DNA from: Polyangiaceae bacterium | GTDB lineage: Bacteria; Myxococcota_A; Polyangia; Polyangiales; Polyangiaceae | Direction of reading: 5' to 3' | DNA: 64,000 nucleotides | Assembly: GCA_013361525.1 (NCBI GenBank) | Contig: JABFXY010000105.1 | Coordinates: 1 to 64,000 of the forward strand | In this document: piece after piece, positions 7,754 to 16,263 of the stretch | How positions within the stretch are numbered: position 1 is the first letter of the stretch | Layout of the letters: every line of letters starts with the position of its first letter | The notes under the pieces: model-generated | Databases searched by the model: none | Told to the model about the DNA's origin: nothing | Seen by the model: the letters and a program-made list of their open reading frames with translations, nothing else | Made by a program: the position numbers and the translations under genes

Positions 7754-8740
7754 TCAATCCCAGCGGTTTTCGCGGTACCACGTCGCGGTGAGCTTGGCGC
7801 CCTCGGCGAACGGGACCACGGGCTCCCACCCGAGGTCTTTTCGTGCGGGTGCGCCGTCCACCACGAAGTACTCCGCCAGAAGCTCGGGAAGCTTGTCGCG
7901 CGTGAACATCATGGTGCGATTCGCGACGCGGCCGAACAGCTCCGCCCCGGCGGCGGCCGCGGTCACCAGCGGAACGGGAACACTCGGGGTCCCGAGGAGC
8001 CCGACACCGTAACCAGCGGCGATCGCGTGGGCCATGTCCTCGTACGTGTAGGCGTACCCATCGTCGACGAAGTACGTCGATCCGGAAGGCACCGCGGCGT
8101 CGATCGCGGCGATGCACGCGCGCGCACAATCCGTCGCGTAAATCATCGACACCGACTTCATCGAATGGCCCAGTCGGAACGCCATCCTCGTGCGGCGCAC
8201 CATCTGGAAAAACGCGAGGATCTCTCGATCGCGCGGGCCATAAATGGCCGGCGGCCGAATGATCGTAATGGGCAGTTCCGCGGTGAAGGCGAGAAGCGCT
8301 CGCTCGGCGGTGAGCTTGCTCTTGCCATAGCTGGTCACGGGCGCCGGCTCGTCGCCGAGCATGTGCTTCTTGCCCTTGCCACCGAGGCCCATGACCCCGG
8401 CCGTCGAGACGTGAACGAAGCGGCGGAGCGGCGCCTTCGTCTCCAACGCAGCCCGCGCCAGCGCGACGGTGCCGCCTTCGTGGACGCGATCGAACTCCGC
8501 CATCGAGCGTGCCTTCACGAGCCCCGCGCAATGAATGATCGCCTGGGCGCCCTCGACCGCCTTGGGTAGCGTGGAGGCATCGTCGACCGCGCCCTCGGCG
8601 AGCTCTACGCCGAGCTCCCGCAGAAACGACGTGTCGCTCGTCTTGCGAACCAAGCAAACGACCTCGTCCCCGCGCTTCTTCAGCTGCTCTGCGACGTGAG
8701 AACCCAAAAATCCGGACGCACCGGTGACAAGAACCCGCAT
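7754..8740 (-). CDS. Extended SDR / NAD-dependent epimerase-dehydratase (3beta-HSD-like)
   Basis: The 328-residue protein has the extended-SDR nucleotide-binding motif TGASGFLG at residues 6-13 and a YGKSK active-site Tyr/Lys pair. The RPPAIYGP motif is typical of atypical and extended SDRs related to 3beta-hydroxysteroid dehydrogenase and dihydroflavonol reductase. It probably acts on a sugar nucleotide, steroid-like or polyketide-like substrate with NAD(P); the exact substrate cannot be told. It is divergently transcribed from another extended SDR across 66 bases, so the two may share a regulatory region. Confidence 0.82.
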   Translation of the reverse strand: MRVLVTGASGFLGSHVAEQLKKRGDEVVCLVRKTSDTSFLRELGVELAEGAVDDASTLPKAVEGAQAIIHCAGLVKARSMAEFDRVHEGGTVALARAALETKAPLRRFVHVSTAGVMGLGGKGKKHMLGDEPAPVTSYGKSKLTAERALLAFTAELPITIIRPPAIYGPRDREILAFFQMVRRTRMAFRLGHSMKSVSMIYATDCARACIAAIDAAVPSGSTYFVDDGYAYTYEDMAHAIAAGYGVGLLGTPSVPVPLVTAAAAGAELFGRVANRTMMFTRDKLPELLAEYFVVDGAPARKDLGWEPVVPFAEGAKLTATWYRENRWD

Positions 8741-8806
8741 CGCGAAGCCTTATCGGCGGGCGGCGCAACGCTGTAAAGCGTCTCTTCTCTTGGTAAGCTC
8801 GCGCCC

Positions 8807-9763
8807 GTGCGTTGTCTCGTCACCGGCGTTGCAGGCTTCGTTGGATCCCACCTCGGGGAGCGTTTGATCGCGCAGGGCCACGAGGTCGTCGGCGTCGATT
8901 GCTTCACCGACTACTACCCGCGGACGATCAAAGAATCGAACCTCGCAACGCTCCGGAAGTCGCCGGCGTTCACGTTCCTCAGCGCGGATCTCGCGCGGAT
9001 CGAGCTCGCGAGCGTCCTCGAAGGCGTCGACGTCGTCTATCACCAAGCCGCGCAAGCCGGCGTCCGCGCAAGCTGGGGCTCGACGTTCGAGAGCTACACG
9101 CACCACAACGTCCTCGCGACGCAGCGACTGCTCGAAGCGGTGAAAGGCTCGAAGAGCGTACGTCGCTTCGTGTACGCGTCTTCTTCCTCGGTCTATGGCG
9201 AGACGACGGATCTGCCGATGCGCGAGACGAGCCTTCCGAGGCCGTTTTCGCCGTACGGCGTGACGAAGCTCGCGGCCGAGCATCTGTGCGAGCTCTACCG
9301 GAACAACTTCGGCGTCTCCACCGTCTCGCTCCGCTACTTCACCGTCTACGGGCCGAGGCAGCGCCCCGACATGGGCTTTCACAAGTTCATCGCGTCGATG
9401 ATGCGCGACGAGCCCGTCACGGTATTCGGCTCGGGCGAGCAGACACGTGACTTCACGTTCGTGGACGACATCGTCGACGCGAACATCGCGGCGGGCGAAA
9501 AAGACGGCGTCGAAGGCGTCTACAACATCGGCGGCGGCTCCCGCGTGACGCTGCAGCACGTCCTCGAAACGATGGCGGAGCTCGTCGGTGTGCCGCTGAA
9601 GCTCAACCGCATCGAAGAGCAAGCCGGTGACGTTCACCACACCGAAGCGGACGCCAGCCGAGCACGCGATCGTCTGGGCTACAAACCTCGCGTCTCGTTG
9701 CGCGACGGGCTCGCCCGACAAATCGAGTGGGCTCGGACCGGCGCGGCACCCGCATCGAGCTGA
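8807..9763 (+). CDS. NAD-dependent sugar-nucleotide epimerase/dehydratase
   Basis: The 318-residue extended SDR opens with TGVAGFVGSHL (residues 6-16) and has the catalytic S/YxxxK arrangement (ASSSSVYG, then YGVTK) and a LRYFTVYGPRQRPDM segment. That segment is characteristic of UDP-glucuronate 4-epimerase, UDP-glucose 4-epimerase and dTDP-glucose dehydratase relatives. It is likely to make an activated sugar for surface polysaccharide. The start is GTG with no clear Shine-Dalgarno. A methyltransferase gene follows after 42 bases, so the pair may be co-transcribed. Whether it is a 4-epimerase or a 4,6-dehydratase is open. Confidence 0.85.
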   Translation: MRCLVTGVAGFVGSHLGERLIAQGHEVVGVDCFTDYYPRTIKESNLATLRKSPAFTFLSADLARIELASVLEGVDVVYHQAAQAGVRASWGSTFESYTHHNVLATQRLLEAVKGSKSVRRFVYASSSSVYGETTDLPMRETSLPRPFSPYGVTKLAAEHLCELYRNNFGVSTVSLRYFTVYGPRQRPDMGFHKFIASMMRDEPVTVFGSGEQTRDFTFVDDIVDANIAAGEKDGVEGVYNIGGGSRVTLQHVLETMAELVGVPLKLNRIEEQAGDVHHTEADASRARDRLGYKPRVSLRDGLARQIEWARTGAAPASS

Positions 9764-9805
9764 CGCGATTGCCGTCCCGATGCTCCGCCAGTACCGTTCC
9801 GCGAA

Positions 9806-10543
9806 ATGGACGACGCCGCATACGCCCAATACCAGCACGAATCCGCTGATTGGCTCCGCAAGGGGCGTTCGGCGCTCGTCCGCGGGCTGATCGAGCGGCA
9901 CCATGATCGCGAGCGCCGGTCTCTCGAGCTCCTCGAGGTAGGCGCAGGCGTCGGGCAGAACCTCCCGATGCTGGCGTCGTTCGGCCGCGTCGACGCGTCC
10001 GAGATCAATCCGGTCGGGGTCGAGGCCATCCGCCACGGAGCCGTCGCGCGGGAGATCTTCACGGCGCCGATCCCCTTCACGCTGGGAAGAACGTACGACG
10101 TGATTTGCGCGTTGGACGTCATCGAACATCTCGAAGACGACCGTGGAGGGGTCGCGTGCCTCGCCCAGCACCTACGGCCGGGCGGACTCCTCGTTGCCAC
10201 CGTGCCGGCCTATCAGTTCCTCTTCAGCGACCACGATCGGGCGCTCCACCATTTCCGCCGATATACCCGGCGCAGTTTCTGCGACGTGTTTCCGTCCGAT
10301 CTGACGATCGTCACAGCCGGCTACTTCAACCACTTGCTCTTTCCGGCAGCGGTCGCCGCTCGTGGCGCCTGGAGCCTGAAGCGGATGTTCGCGGGGGGCG
10401 GCGCGCAGAAGCAATCCTCCCCGAGCTCGCCCGCGGCGACGCGCGTTTTGGGCGCGGTCATGCAAACGGAGCTTGCCCTGATCGAGCGCGGGTACACGCC
10501 TGCTTGGGGCCTCTCGGTGTATTGCGTCGCGCGAAAGCGCTGA
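9806..10543 (+). CDS. Class I SAM-dependent methyltransferase
   Basis: The 245-residue protein has a glycine-rich motif I (LEVGAGVGQNL, about 43-53), an acidic motif II region (VDASEI) and ALDVIEHLED, followed by LRPGGLLVATVP. These are the hallmarks of the class I fold used by many small-molecule and glycan methyltransferases. The C-terminal half (YFNHLLFP and a following hydrophobic stretch) resembles methyltransferases found in O-antigen and exopolysaccharide clusters. It follows the sugar epimerase gene. The substrate is unknown. Confidence 0.82.
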   Translation: MDDAAYAQYQHESADWLRKGRSALVRGLIERHHDRERRSLELLEVGAGVGQNLPMLASFGRVDASEINPVGVEAIRHGAVAREIFTAPIPFTLGRTYDVICALDVIEHLEDDRGGVACLAQHLRPGGLLVATVPAYQFLFSDHDRALHHFRRYTRRSFCDVFPSDLTIVTAGYFNHLLFPAAVAARGAWSLKRMFAGGGAQKQSSPSSPAATRVLGAVMQTELALIERGYTPAWGLSVYCVARKR

Positions 10544-10888
10544 GTCGCAAGACCCGGTCCTGAAGGCGCGCGAGACCAAGCGCCGCTGAAGACAGGCCCT
10601 TTCGGAAGCGGAGGCAGACCGCCCGCGCCGGTGGGCGTGGCGCAGCCGCACATGTCGCGCCAACCGGCGCAAGAAGCCCCGCGTTCGACGGCGTGCAGCG
10701 CTGGCGAAGCAACTTGCCACGCCGAAAATCCGAGAGACCACGCATGGCACGGCACCTGCTTGGATGGTTGGCGAAGTCGGTTCTACCGAAGGACACACGT
10801 TCTTCCTGCGCTCAACGAACCGACTCGGAAATACGACGTACCGCGCCGAACCGACCACGAGCAAGGTCGGGGCGTCGGAGGAAAGGCA
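10544..10888. other. 345-base non-coding region before an oxidoreductase gene
   Basis: No convincing gene is present. Open frames on both strands are Arg/Ala/Pro-rich shadows without start signals or family resemblance. Two things stand out: a -24/-12-like sigma-54 element at 10745-10760 and the ribosome-binding site GGAGGAAAGG that serves the gene starting at 10889. The length suggests a regulated leader for that gene. Confidence 0.5.
10745..10760 (+). promoter_or_regulatory. Candidate sigma-54 (-24/-12) promoter
   Basis: TGGCAC-GGCAC-CTGCT matches the sigma-54 consensus TGGCAC-N5-TTGCW at ten of eleven defined positions. The key GG (10746-10747) and GC (10758-10759) are spaced by exactly ten bases. 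It lies in the long gap upstream of the Gfo/Idh/MocA gene, about 130 bases before its ATG. This is a pattern match only, and chance matches occur in GC-rich DNA. Confidence 0.4.
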
Positions 10889-11992
10889 ATGGGACAGAAG
10901 CGGATTCGTTACGCCGTCATTGGGCAGGGCTATTTTTCGCAAGCCGCGATCTTGCCCGCCTTCAAGAGCGCCCCGAATGCGGAGCTGACGGCGCTGTTCT
11001 CCGACGACCCGCAAAAGCTGGCCGAGCTGGGAGAGCGTTACGACGTCGAGCACAAGCTCGCATACGACCGTTACGACTCGTTCCTCGCATCCGGTGCCGT
11101 GGACGCGGTGTACATCGCATTGCCGAACAACCAGCACTGCGAATACACCATTCGCGCGGCGAAGGCCGGCGTGCACGTGCTGGTCGAAAAGCCGATGGCC
11201 ACGAGCGAGGACGAGTGCGCGCAGATGATTCAGGCGTGCGCGAACGCAAACGTGAAGCTGATGGTCGCGTACCGACTGCACTTCGAAGAAGCGAACCTCG
11301 AGGCGATCGAGATCGCGAAGAGCGGCCGACTAGGCGACATTCGCGCCTTCAATTCGATCTTCACGATGCAGGTGCAAGAGGGCAATAGCCGGCTTCGTGG
11401 GGATCTCGGCGGTGGCCCGCTGAACGACATCGGTATCTATTGCGTCAACGCCGCCCGCTACATCTTCCAAGACGAGCCGATGGAGGTCGCCGCGTTCTCG
11501 GCGAGCCGCGAGGACGACAGGCGCTTCGACGAGGTCGAAGAGCACTTCGGCGTCGTGATGCGCTTTCCGGACGCGAAGATCGCGACCTGCTACTTCGGAT
11601 TCGGCGCAGCGGACCAGGCGCGTTACGACGTGATCGGCACCCGCGGCGCGCTCCACGTCGACCCGGCCTACGAGTTCGTGACCGACTTGGCGCACGAGCT
11701 CGTCGTCGACGGAAAATCGGAGAAGCGGGTCTTCAAGAAGCGAGACCAAGTCGCGCCGGAGCTCATCTACTTCTCCGATTGCATCATTCAGAACCGCACG
11801 CCCGAGCCGTCCGGGACGGAGGGCCTGGCCGACGTACGTATCATGCGCGCCATCACCGAGTCCGCGCGGCTCGGCCGGGCCATTGCGGTCGAACGCGTCG
11901 TGCGTCGAGCGCGGCCGGATCGTTCGCAGGAGATCCACGTCCCGCCGCACTCGATGCCGAAGCTGGTTCACGCGCGCCCCCCCTCTCATTGA
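10889..11992 (+). CDS. Gfo/Idh/MocA-family oxidoreductase
   Basis: The 367-residue protein has an N-terminal Rossmann fold (IGQGYFSQ at about 10-17) and the family-defining EKPMA motif (about 98-102). The following alpha/beta domain contains GGGPLNDIGIYCVNAARY, the helix that carries the substrate-binding Asp and Tyr of glucose-fructose oxidoreductase relatives. It is expected to oxidise or reduce a sugar, sugar nucleotide or inositol-like substrate with NAD(P). The ATG at 10889 is fixed by GGAGGAAAGG just upstream; the frame is open further back but without a plausible start. The last 30 residues are a basic extension of uncertain role. Confidence 0.88.
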   Translation: MGQKRIRYAVIGQGYFSQAAILPAFKSAPNAELTALFSDDPQKLAELGERYDVEHKLAYDRYDSFLASGAVDAVYIALPNNQHCEYTIRAAKAGVHVLVEKPMATSEDECAQMIQACANANVKLMVAYRLHFEEANLEAIEIAKSGRLGDIRAFNSIFTMQVQEGNSRLRGDLGGGPLNDIGIYCVNAARYIFQDEPMEVAAFSASREDDRRFDEVEEHFGVVMRFPDAKIATCYFGFGAADQARYDVIGTRGALHVDPAYEFVTDLAHELVVDGKSEKRVFKKRDQVAPELIYFSDCIIQNRTPEPSGTEGLADVRIMRAITESARLGRAIAVERVVRRARPDRSQEIHVPPHSMPKLVHARPPSH

Positions 11993-12022
11993 GAGGTAGC
12001 CCGCTGGGGGAGCGGCCGGCGC

Positions 12023-13597
12023 TCAACGACGGGCGCCGAGCTTCTCCCCGATCTCTTTGGGCAGGAGCTTCATCCCGGCCCAATAGACACCGCCCGCGAT
12101 GAAGAAGCCGTTGAACCAGGCGTAGCCGTAGACGACGTCCCAGAACGACTGGACACTTGCGCCTCCGCTCGCAGCTCGCAAAAAGCCCGGCAAGTTGGGA
12201 AGTACGCCGAGGACGAACGCGACGATGGCGACCCAATTGACGCCTCGATAACGACCTTCCACGCGGAACAGGTCGGGGACGTCGAGCTCCCGCCGGCGAA
12301 CGAGCCAGTAGTCCGCCACCATGATCCCGGCGATGGGCCCGAGCAGGGCCGAATAGCCGTTCAGCCAGGTGAAGACGTAGTTGCCGGCGCTGGCGAGGAG
12401 CTTCCAAGGCATCATCGCGATGCCGAGGATGCCGGTGATCAGCGCGCCCGTCTTGAAGGAGATGTGACGCGGGCTGAGGTTTGCAAAGTCGTTCGCCGGG
12501 CTGACGACGTTCGCGGCGATGTTGACCGATATGCTCGCGATGGCGATACCGAGGAGCGAGATGATCGCGACCAGTACGCGCGTCGCGGCGCTCGCGATCA
12601 ACGGCTCGGTGTGCCCCGGCGGGGGTGTCGCGGAGGTAATCCGCGCGAGGACGAACTCGGGGTTCCAGAGCTTCGCCGGGTCGTCGCCGGCGAGCAGCGC
12701 CTGCGACGCGCTCGTGATGACGACAGCCATCGCCGAGAACGCGAGCATCGTGGTCGGTAGACCGAGAGCCTGGCCCGCCATCTGCTCCTTTTGCCCTTTG
12801 CCGTAGCGGGTAAAGTCCGGAATGTTGAGCGCGAGCGTCGACCAGAAGCCGACGTTCGCCGTGACGGCCGGGACGAACTTCGCCCAGAACTCCCCGAACG
12901 ACGAAAACTGGGACGGCCTCTCCAACATCGGTCCGACGCCGCCGGCTTTGCCGACGATCCAGACGAGGAGCACCAGCGCCATCACGAGGACGATCGGGGC
13001 CGCCCAGTTCTCGAAGATGCGGACCGCATTCATGCCGCGGAAGATGATCGCGATGTTGATGAGCCAGAAGATCGCGAACGCGATCGCCGACGGAACGGAG
13101 AGACCGAGAATCGTCAAATCGCCGCCCAGCGTTCCAAACCCGGGCCACACGGCGGCGGCGAACGTCTTGAATCCCTCGCCGCCGAAGTACACGTTGATAC
13201 CGAACCAGCCGCACGCGACGATCGCCCGCAAAATGGCGGGAACGTTCGCGCCCCGCGTGCCGAAGGAGGCGCGCGCGAGGACGGGGAACGAGACGCCGTA
13301 TTTCGTCCCTGGGTGCGCGTTCAACAGAATCGGGACGAGCACGATGACGTTGGCGATGCCGATCGTCAGAAGCGCCTGCCACCAATTCATCCCGACCTCG
13401 TGCGAGACGAGGCTCCCGGCGAGGGTGTACGTCGGGATGCAGTGGGCCATGCTGATCCACAGCGCGGCGAAGTTGTACGTCGTCCAGACGCGGCGTTTCG
13501 CGGGGACGGGCGCGAGATCCGGATTGAAGAGCGGGCTCGTCGCCACGTCGGGCGGCAGCTCGGCGAGCGCCTCCTTGGCGAGCGCTTGGTCGTGCAT
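12023..13597 (-). CDS. NCS1-family nucleobase/hydantoin/allantoin permease
   Basis: The 524-residue protein has about twelve hydrophobic segments and an N-terminal cytosolic stretch leading into a W-T-x-Y-N-x-A-x-W-x-x-M motif, as seen at the first helix of NCS1 transporters such as Mhp1 and PucI. It also has the TFGTRG-like loop typical of the family (SFGTRG). It probably imports a purine, pyrimidine, hydantoin or allantoin with Na+ or H+. The ATG at 13597 begins MHDQALAKEAL and is 17 bases after the stop of the upstream phosphoesterase gene. No matching catabolic enzyme is encoded in the window, so the substrate is undetermined. Confidence 0.88.
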   Translation of the reverse strand: MHDQALAKEALAELPPDVATSPLFNPDLAPVPAKRRVWTTYNFAALWISMAHCIPTYTLAGSLVSHEVGMNWWQALLTIGIANVIVLVPILLNAHPGTKYGVSFPVLARASFGTRGANVPAILRAIVACGWFGINVYFGGEGFKTFAAAVWPGFGTLGGDLTILGLSVPSAIAFAIFWLINIAIIFRGMNAVRIFENWAAPIVLVMALVLLVWIVGKAGGVGPMLERPSQFSSFGEFWAKFVPAVTANVGFWSTLALNIPDFTRYGKGQKEQMAGQALGLPTTMLAFSAMAVVITSASQALLAGDDPAKLWNPEFVLARITSATPPPGHTEPLIASAATRVLVAIISLLGIAIASISVNIAANVVSPANDFANLSPRHISFKTGALITGILGIAMMPWKLLASAGNYVFTWLNGYSALLGPIAGIMVADYWLVRRRELDVPDLFRVEGRYRGVNWVAIVAFVLGVLPNLPGFLRAASGGASVQSFWDVVYGYAWFNGFFIAGGVYWAGMKLLPKEIGEKLGARR

Positions 13598-13614
13598 CCG
13601 CCGAACGATACAAG

Positions 13615-14898
13615 CTAAGGAATCGCGCGGGAAAATGTGTCGCGGACGGCACCGTCGCGATCGATCGCCTCGCCCGTGACCTCGGTCTCGCCGACGTGGA
13701 AGAGGACCCCGTGATAGAAGGCGCCGCTCGCCTCGCGACGATTGCAATAGGATCGCGCCGCGTTCTCGTCCACGTTGCCCAATAGGCCGCCGCCACCGGC
13801 AGCGGTGACGTACGTCGGACCGGCATCGAACTCGAAGCGTTCGTAGCCGTGCATATGCGCCTGAATGACGAACAGCACGTTGTTCTGCTCGAAGATCGGC
13901 GCAAGGTGCGAAAACGCGGCTTCGTCGTCGCCGCTGTCGCCGCACGTGACGAGCGGCCGGTGGAAATACACGACGGAGAAACGATGATTCGCGTCGGCTG
14001 CCGCCTCCTCCAGGCCGGCTTGCAGCCATATCGCCTGCGGCGACCCTTGTGAGATCGGCTCTTCCGTATTGACGGTGAAGAACCAAACGCCGCCCGATTG
14101 GAATCGGTAATATGTCTCCCCGCCGTCGAAGCCGGCCCCGCCGAAGAAGCGCAGGGCGTAGGAGGAGAGCTCGTCGGAGCGCTCGCTCTCGTGATTGCCG
14201 ATCGCGGGGAGGAACGCCCCTTGCGACAACATCGGCTGCATCACGGGAAACCAATACGACCAAGTCTCGACAAGCGAGTCGTAGTATTGAATGTCCCCGC
14301 CGTGGATCGTGAAGTCGGGGTTCGACGGGAGCACGCGTGAAAGCGTTTCCGGCGTCGACCCGAGGGCCGGGTTGGTGTCACCGATCGCGAGGAACGTAAA
14401 TGGCTCGCCCGGAGCGCGGGCCGCGCAAACCCTGCCTCCACGCTCGGGATCCGAAGCAAGGTGGTATCGATAACACTTGCCGGGCTCGAGGCCGTCGAGC
14501 TCCGCTTCGTGGGTGTAATACGTTCCTGCGTAGTCGGGCGGCGCGAAGTCGCCGAGCGCGGCGGCGTATGTCTCCGTCAACGTGAAAGGCGCGACGGACG
14601 CAGCGACGGTGCGCTCTTCACCACCTGCTTCGGGCGCGAACACGAGCTCGGGATTTGCCTCTTCGGAGCAAGCCTCCCAACGAACGCGCGCGGTCGTGTC
14701 GGTGAATGCGAGCGACCACGGCCCCTTCGTGACGAACGGTGCTTCGCAGACGAGCCCCGCCCCACCTTGGCCGCCCGTCCCGCCTGCTCCGCCGTTGGAG
14801 CCACCGGCTCCCGCGCCGCCGCCACCGGTCTTGGATTCGTCGTCGCCGCACGCGACGCAGAGGAGTGATGAGACGACGAATGCGGTGAGCCTGCGCAT
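13615..14898 (-). CDS. Secreted metallophosphoesterase lipoprotein (purple-acid-phosphatase-like)
   Basis: The 427-residue protein has a lipoprotein signal (CVAC), a Gly/Ala/Ser-rich linker of about 35 residues, then a fibronectin-like N-terminal domain and a calcineurin-like phosphoesterase domain. Metal-binding blocks are visible as AIGDTN, HGGDIQYYD, GNHES, a FHRP block and AHMHGYE, which matches the GHxH site. The order is that of purple acid phosphatase and PhoD-like exported enzymes. It likely hydrolyses phosphate esters at the cell surface. The start at 14898 has GGAAGG nine bases upstream; the ATG at 14907 would leave no spacing. Confidence 0.85.
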   Translation of the reverse strand: MRRLTAFVVSSLLCVACGDDESKTGGGGAGAGGSNGGAGGTGGQGGAGLVCEAPFVTKGPWSLAFTDTTARVRWEACSEEANPELVFAPEAGGEERTVAASVAPFTLTETYAAALGDFAPPDYAGTYYTHEAELDGLEPGKCYRYHLASDPERGGRVCAARAPGEPFTFLAIGDTNPALGSTPETLSRVLPSNPDFTIHGGDIQYYDSLVETWSYWFPVMQPMLSQGAFLPAIGNHESERSDELSSYALRFFGGAGFDGGETYYRFQSGGVWFFTVNTEEPISQGSPQAIWLQAGLEEAAADANHRFSVVYFHRPLVTCGDSGDDEAAFSHLAPIFEQNNVLFVIQAHMHGYERFEFDAGPTYVTAAGGGGLLGNVDENAARSYCNRREASGAFYHGVLFHVGETEVTGEAIDRDGAVRDTFSRAIP

Positions 14899-14970
14899 GG
14901 CGAGCATCCTTCCACGACACGTGGCGCGGGCGAAGAGGCGTCGAAGCGAAGAGGCGCCGCGGCGCCGACG

Positions 14971-16221
14971 TCACACCCGGACAGGCTCGGCGTCGTTCGC
15001 GGCCGGTGTCGAGGCCGCGGAGGGCTGCGGCGCGATGGTCGTGTGCCGGCGCCTGAAGTCGCCGGCCGCGAACAACGACCGCTCGATCCACTCCATATGA
15101 ACTTGCGCGAGCTTCACACCCTGATCGAAGAGCTTCGACATCTCGACCGGGTCGAAGACCTCGGCCGACGGGAGATCGTGGCGTTGCTCGAACCGGAAGA
15201 GGACGAGCTCGCGCAGGCGAGCGGCATTGTAGGCCTGGTCGTCGTAGGCGTCGTGCTCGCGCCCCTTCAGCGGCTTGTCCGAATGGGGAAGTGGACCGTC
15301 GCCGAACGCTGCATCGACGTCGGCGCGCGCGACCCCGCGCCGCAAGAGCTCGTCCTTCGCGCGGTTGATATAAGCGACGAGCCGCGCCATTCGCTCGTCG
15401 TCACGCGCCACCTCGTCGTTCATGACCGACAGCCCGCGCGCGATTCGCGCGAGGACATCTTGGTTCCTCGGCGTCATTTTCGGATCGGGATCGATACGCG
15501 GCTCGTTCAACGCGACGGCGAGGACGTGTGTGCACCCCGCGTAGAGCGAGGCGCGAAATGGGATGACCTCGCGAATGCCGCCGTCGACGACCCAATCGTC
15601 CCCGATATAAGCCGGCGTCATGACGACCGGCTGCGCACACGACGCGAAGATCGCGTCGATCATCGTCGCTTTCGAATGGCCGTCGTCGGACTTGTATCGA
15701 ACGGGTAGGCCCGTCTTCATGTTGATGACGTCGGCGGAGTAAACGACGGCGTCGGGGCCATCGAGCGCGGCGGCGAAATGCCGGTGGGAGTAGTGCTTCT
15801 CGACGAGCTCCCGGAGGGGCTCGATGTCCATCACGCCGCGCTTGGTGACGAGGTTGAAGGCGGTCCCGAAGATCGTCTTCGGGCGCTTACCGACCTGATC
15901 CTGCGTCGTCTCGGTGTACACCTTGCGCAAGTCGTCGAGCGCGCGACGCGGATCCTCGCCGAGGCGGAAGCGGCCATACAGGTTCACGAGCATGCCCGCG
16001 ACGAGGCTGCCCGTGCTCGTCCCGGAGACGACCGAGACCCGCGGCAACCGCCCCGCGTCGAGAAACCGCGAATACGCCGCGTGGACGATGCCCGCGGTGA
16101 ACGCGCCGAGCGATCCGCCGCCCGACAGCGCAATGCCGGCCTTCGGGTCTGGAACGTTGCAGCCGCCCGCAGGATATCTGCAGGCAAATGTCTTCGGATT
16201 GTCGTCGTCCAGCCTCGTCAT
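14971..16221 (-). CDS. Patatin-like phospholipase (catalytic dyad intact)
   Basis: The 416-residue protein has the patatin glycine loop SGGGSLGA (33-40), the nucleophile motif GTSTG with Ser69, and VDGG with Asp213. An acyl hydrolase dyad is therefore complete, in contrast to the degenerate paralogue at 1025-2149. It is expected to cleave acyl esters of phospholipids or other lipids. There is no signal peptide. The C-terminal third is charged and helical. The ATG at 16221 has a G-rich GGGGGGA just upstream. It lies in a minus-strand run downstream of a DUF2079 membrane-protein gene, with a 42-base gap. Confidence 0.88.
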   Translation of the reverse strand: MTRLDDDNPKTFACRYPAGGCNVPDPKAGIALSGGGSLGAFTAGIVHAAYSRFLDAGRLPRVSVVSGTSTGSLVAGMLVNLYGRFRLGEDPRRALDDLRKVYTETTQDQVGKRPKTIFGTAFNLVTKRGVMDIEPLRELVEKHYSHRHFAAALDGPDAVVYSADVINMKTGLPVRYKSDDGHSKATMIDAIFASCAQPVVMTPAYIGDDWVVDGGIREVIPFRASLYAGCTHVLAVALNEPRIDPDPKMTPRNQDVLARIARGLSVMNDEVARDDERMARLVAYINRAKDELLRRGVARADVDAAFGDGPLPHSDKPLKGREHDAYDDQAYNAARLRELVLFRFEQRHDLPSAEVFDPVEMSKLFDQGVKLAQVHMEWIERSLFAAGDFRRRHTTIAPQPSAASTPAANDAEPVRV

Positions 16222-16263
16222 CGATCCCCCCAATCGGCGCGCGCTGCATTCACGCGCGCCGCG

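Noticed and set aside
10631..10888. Upstream extension of the Gfo/Idh/MocA gene
   Set aside because: The frame is open but the added residues are unlike the family; GGAGGAAAGG directly precedes the ATG at 10889.
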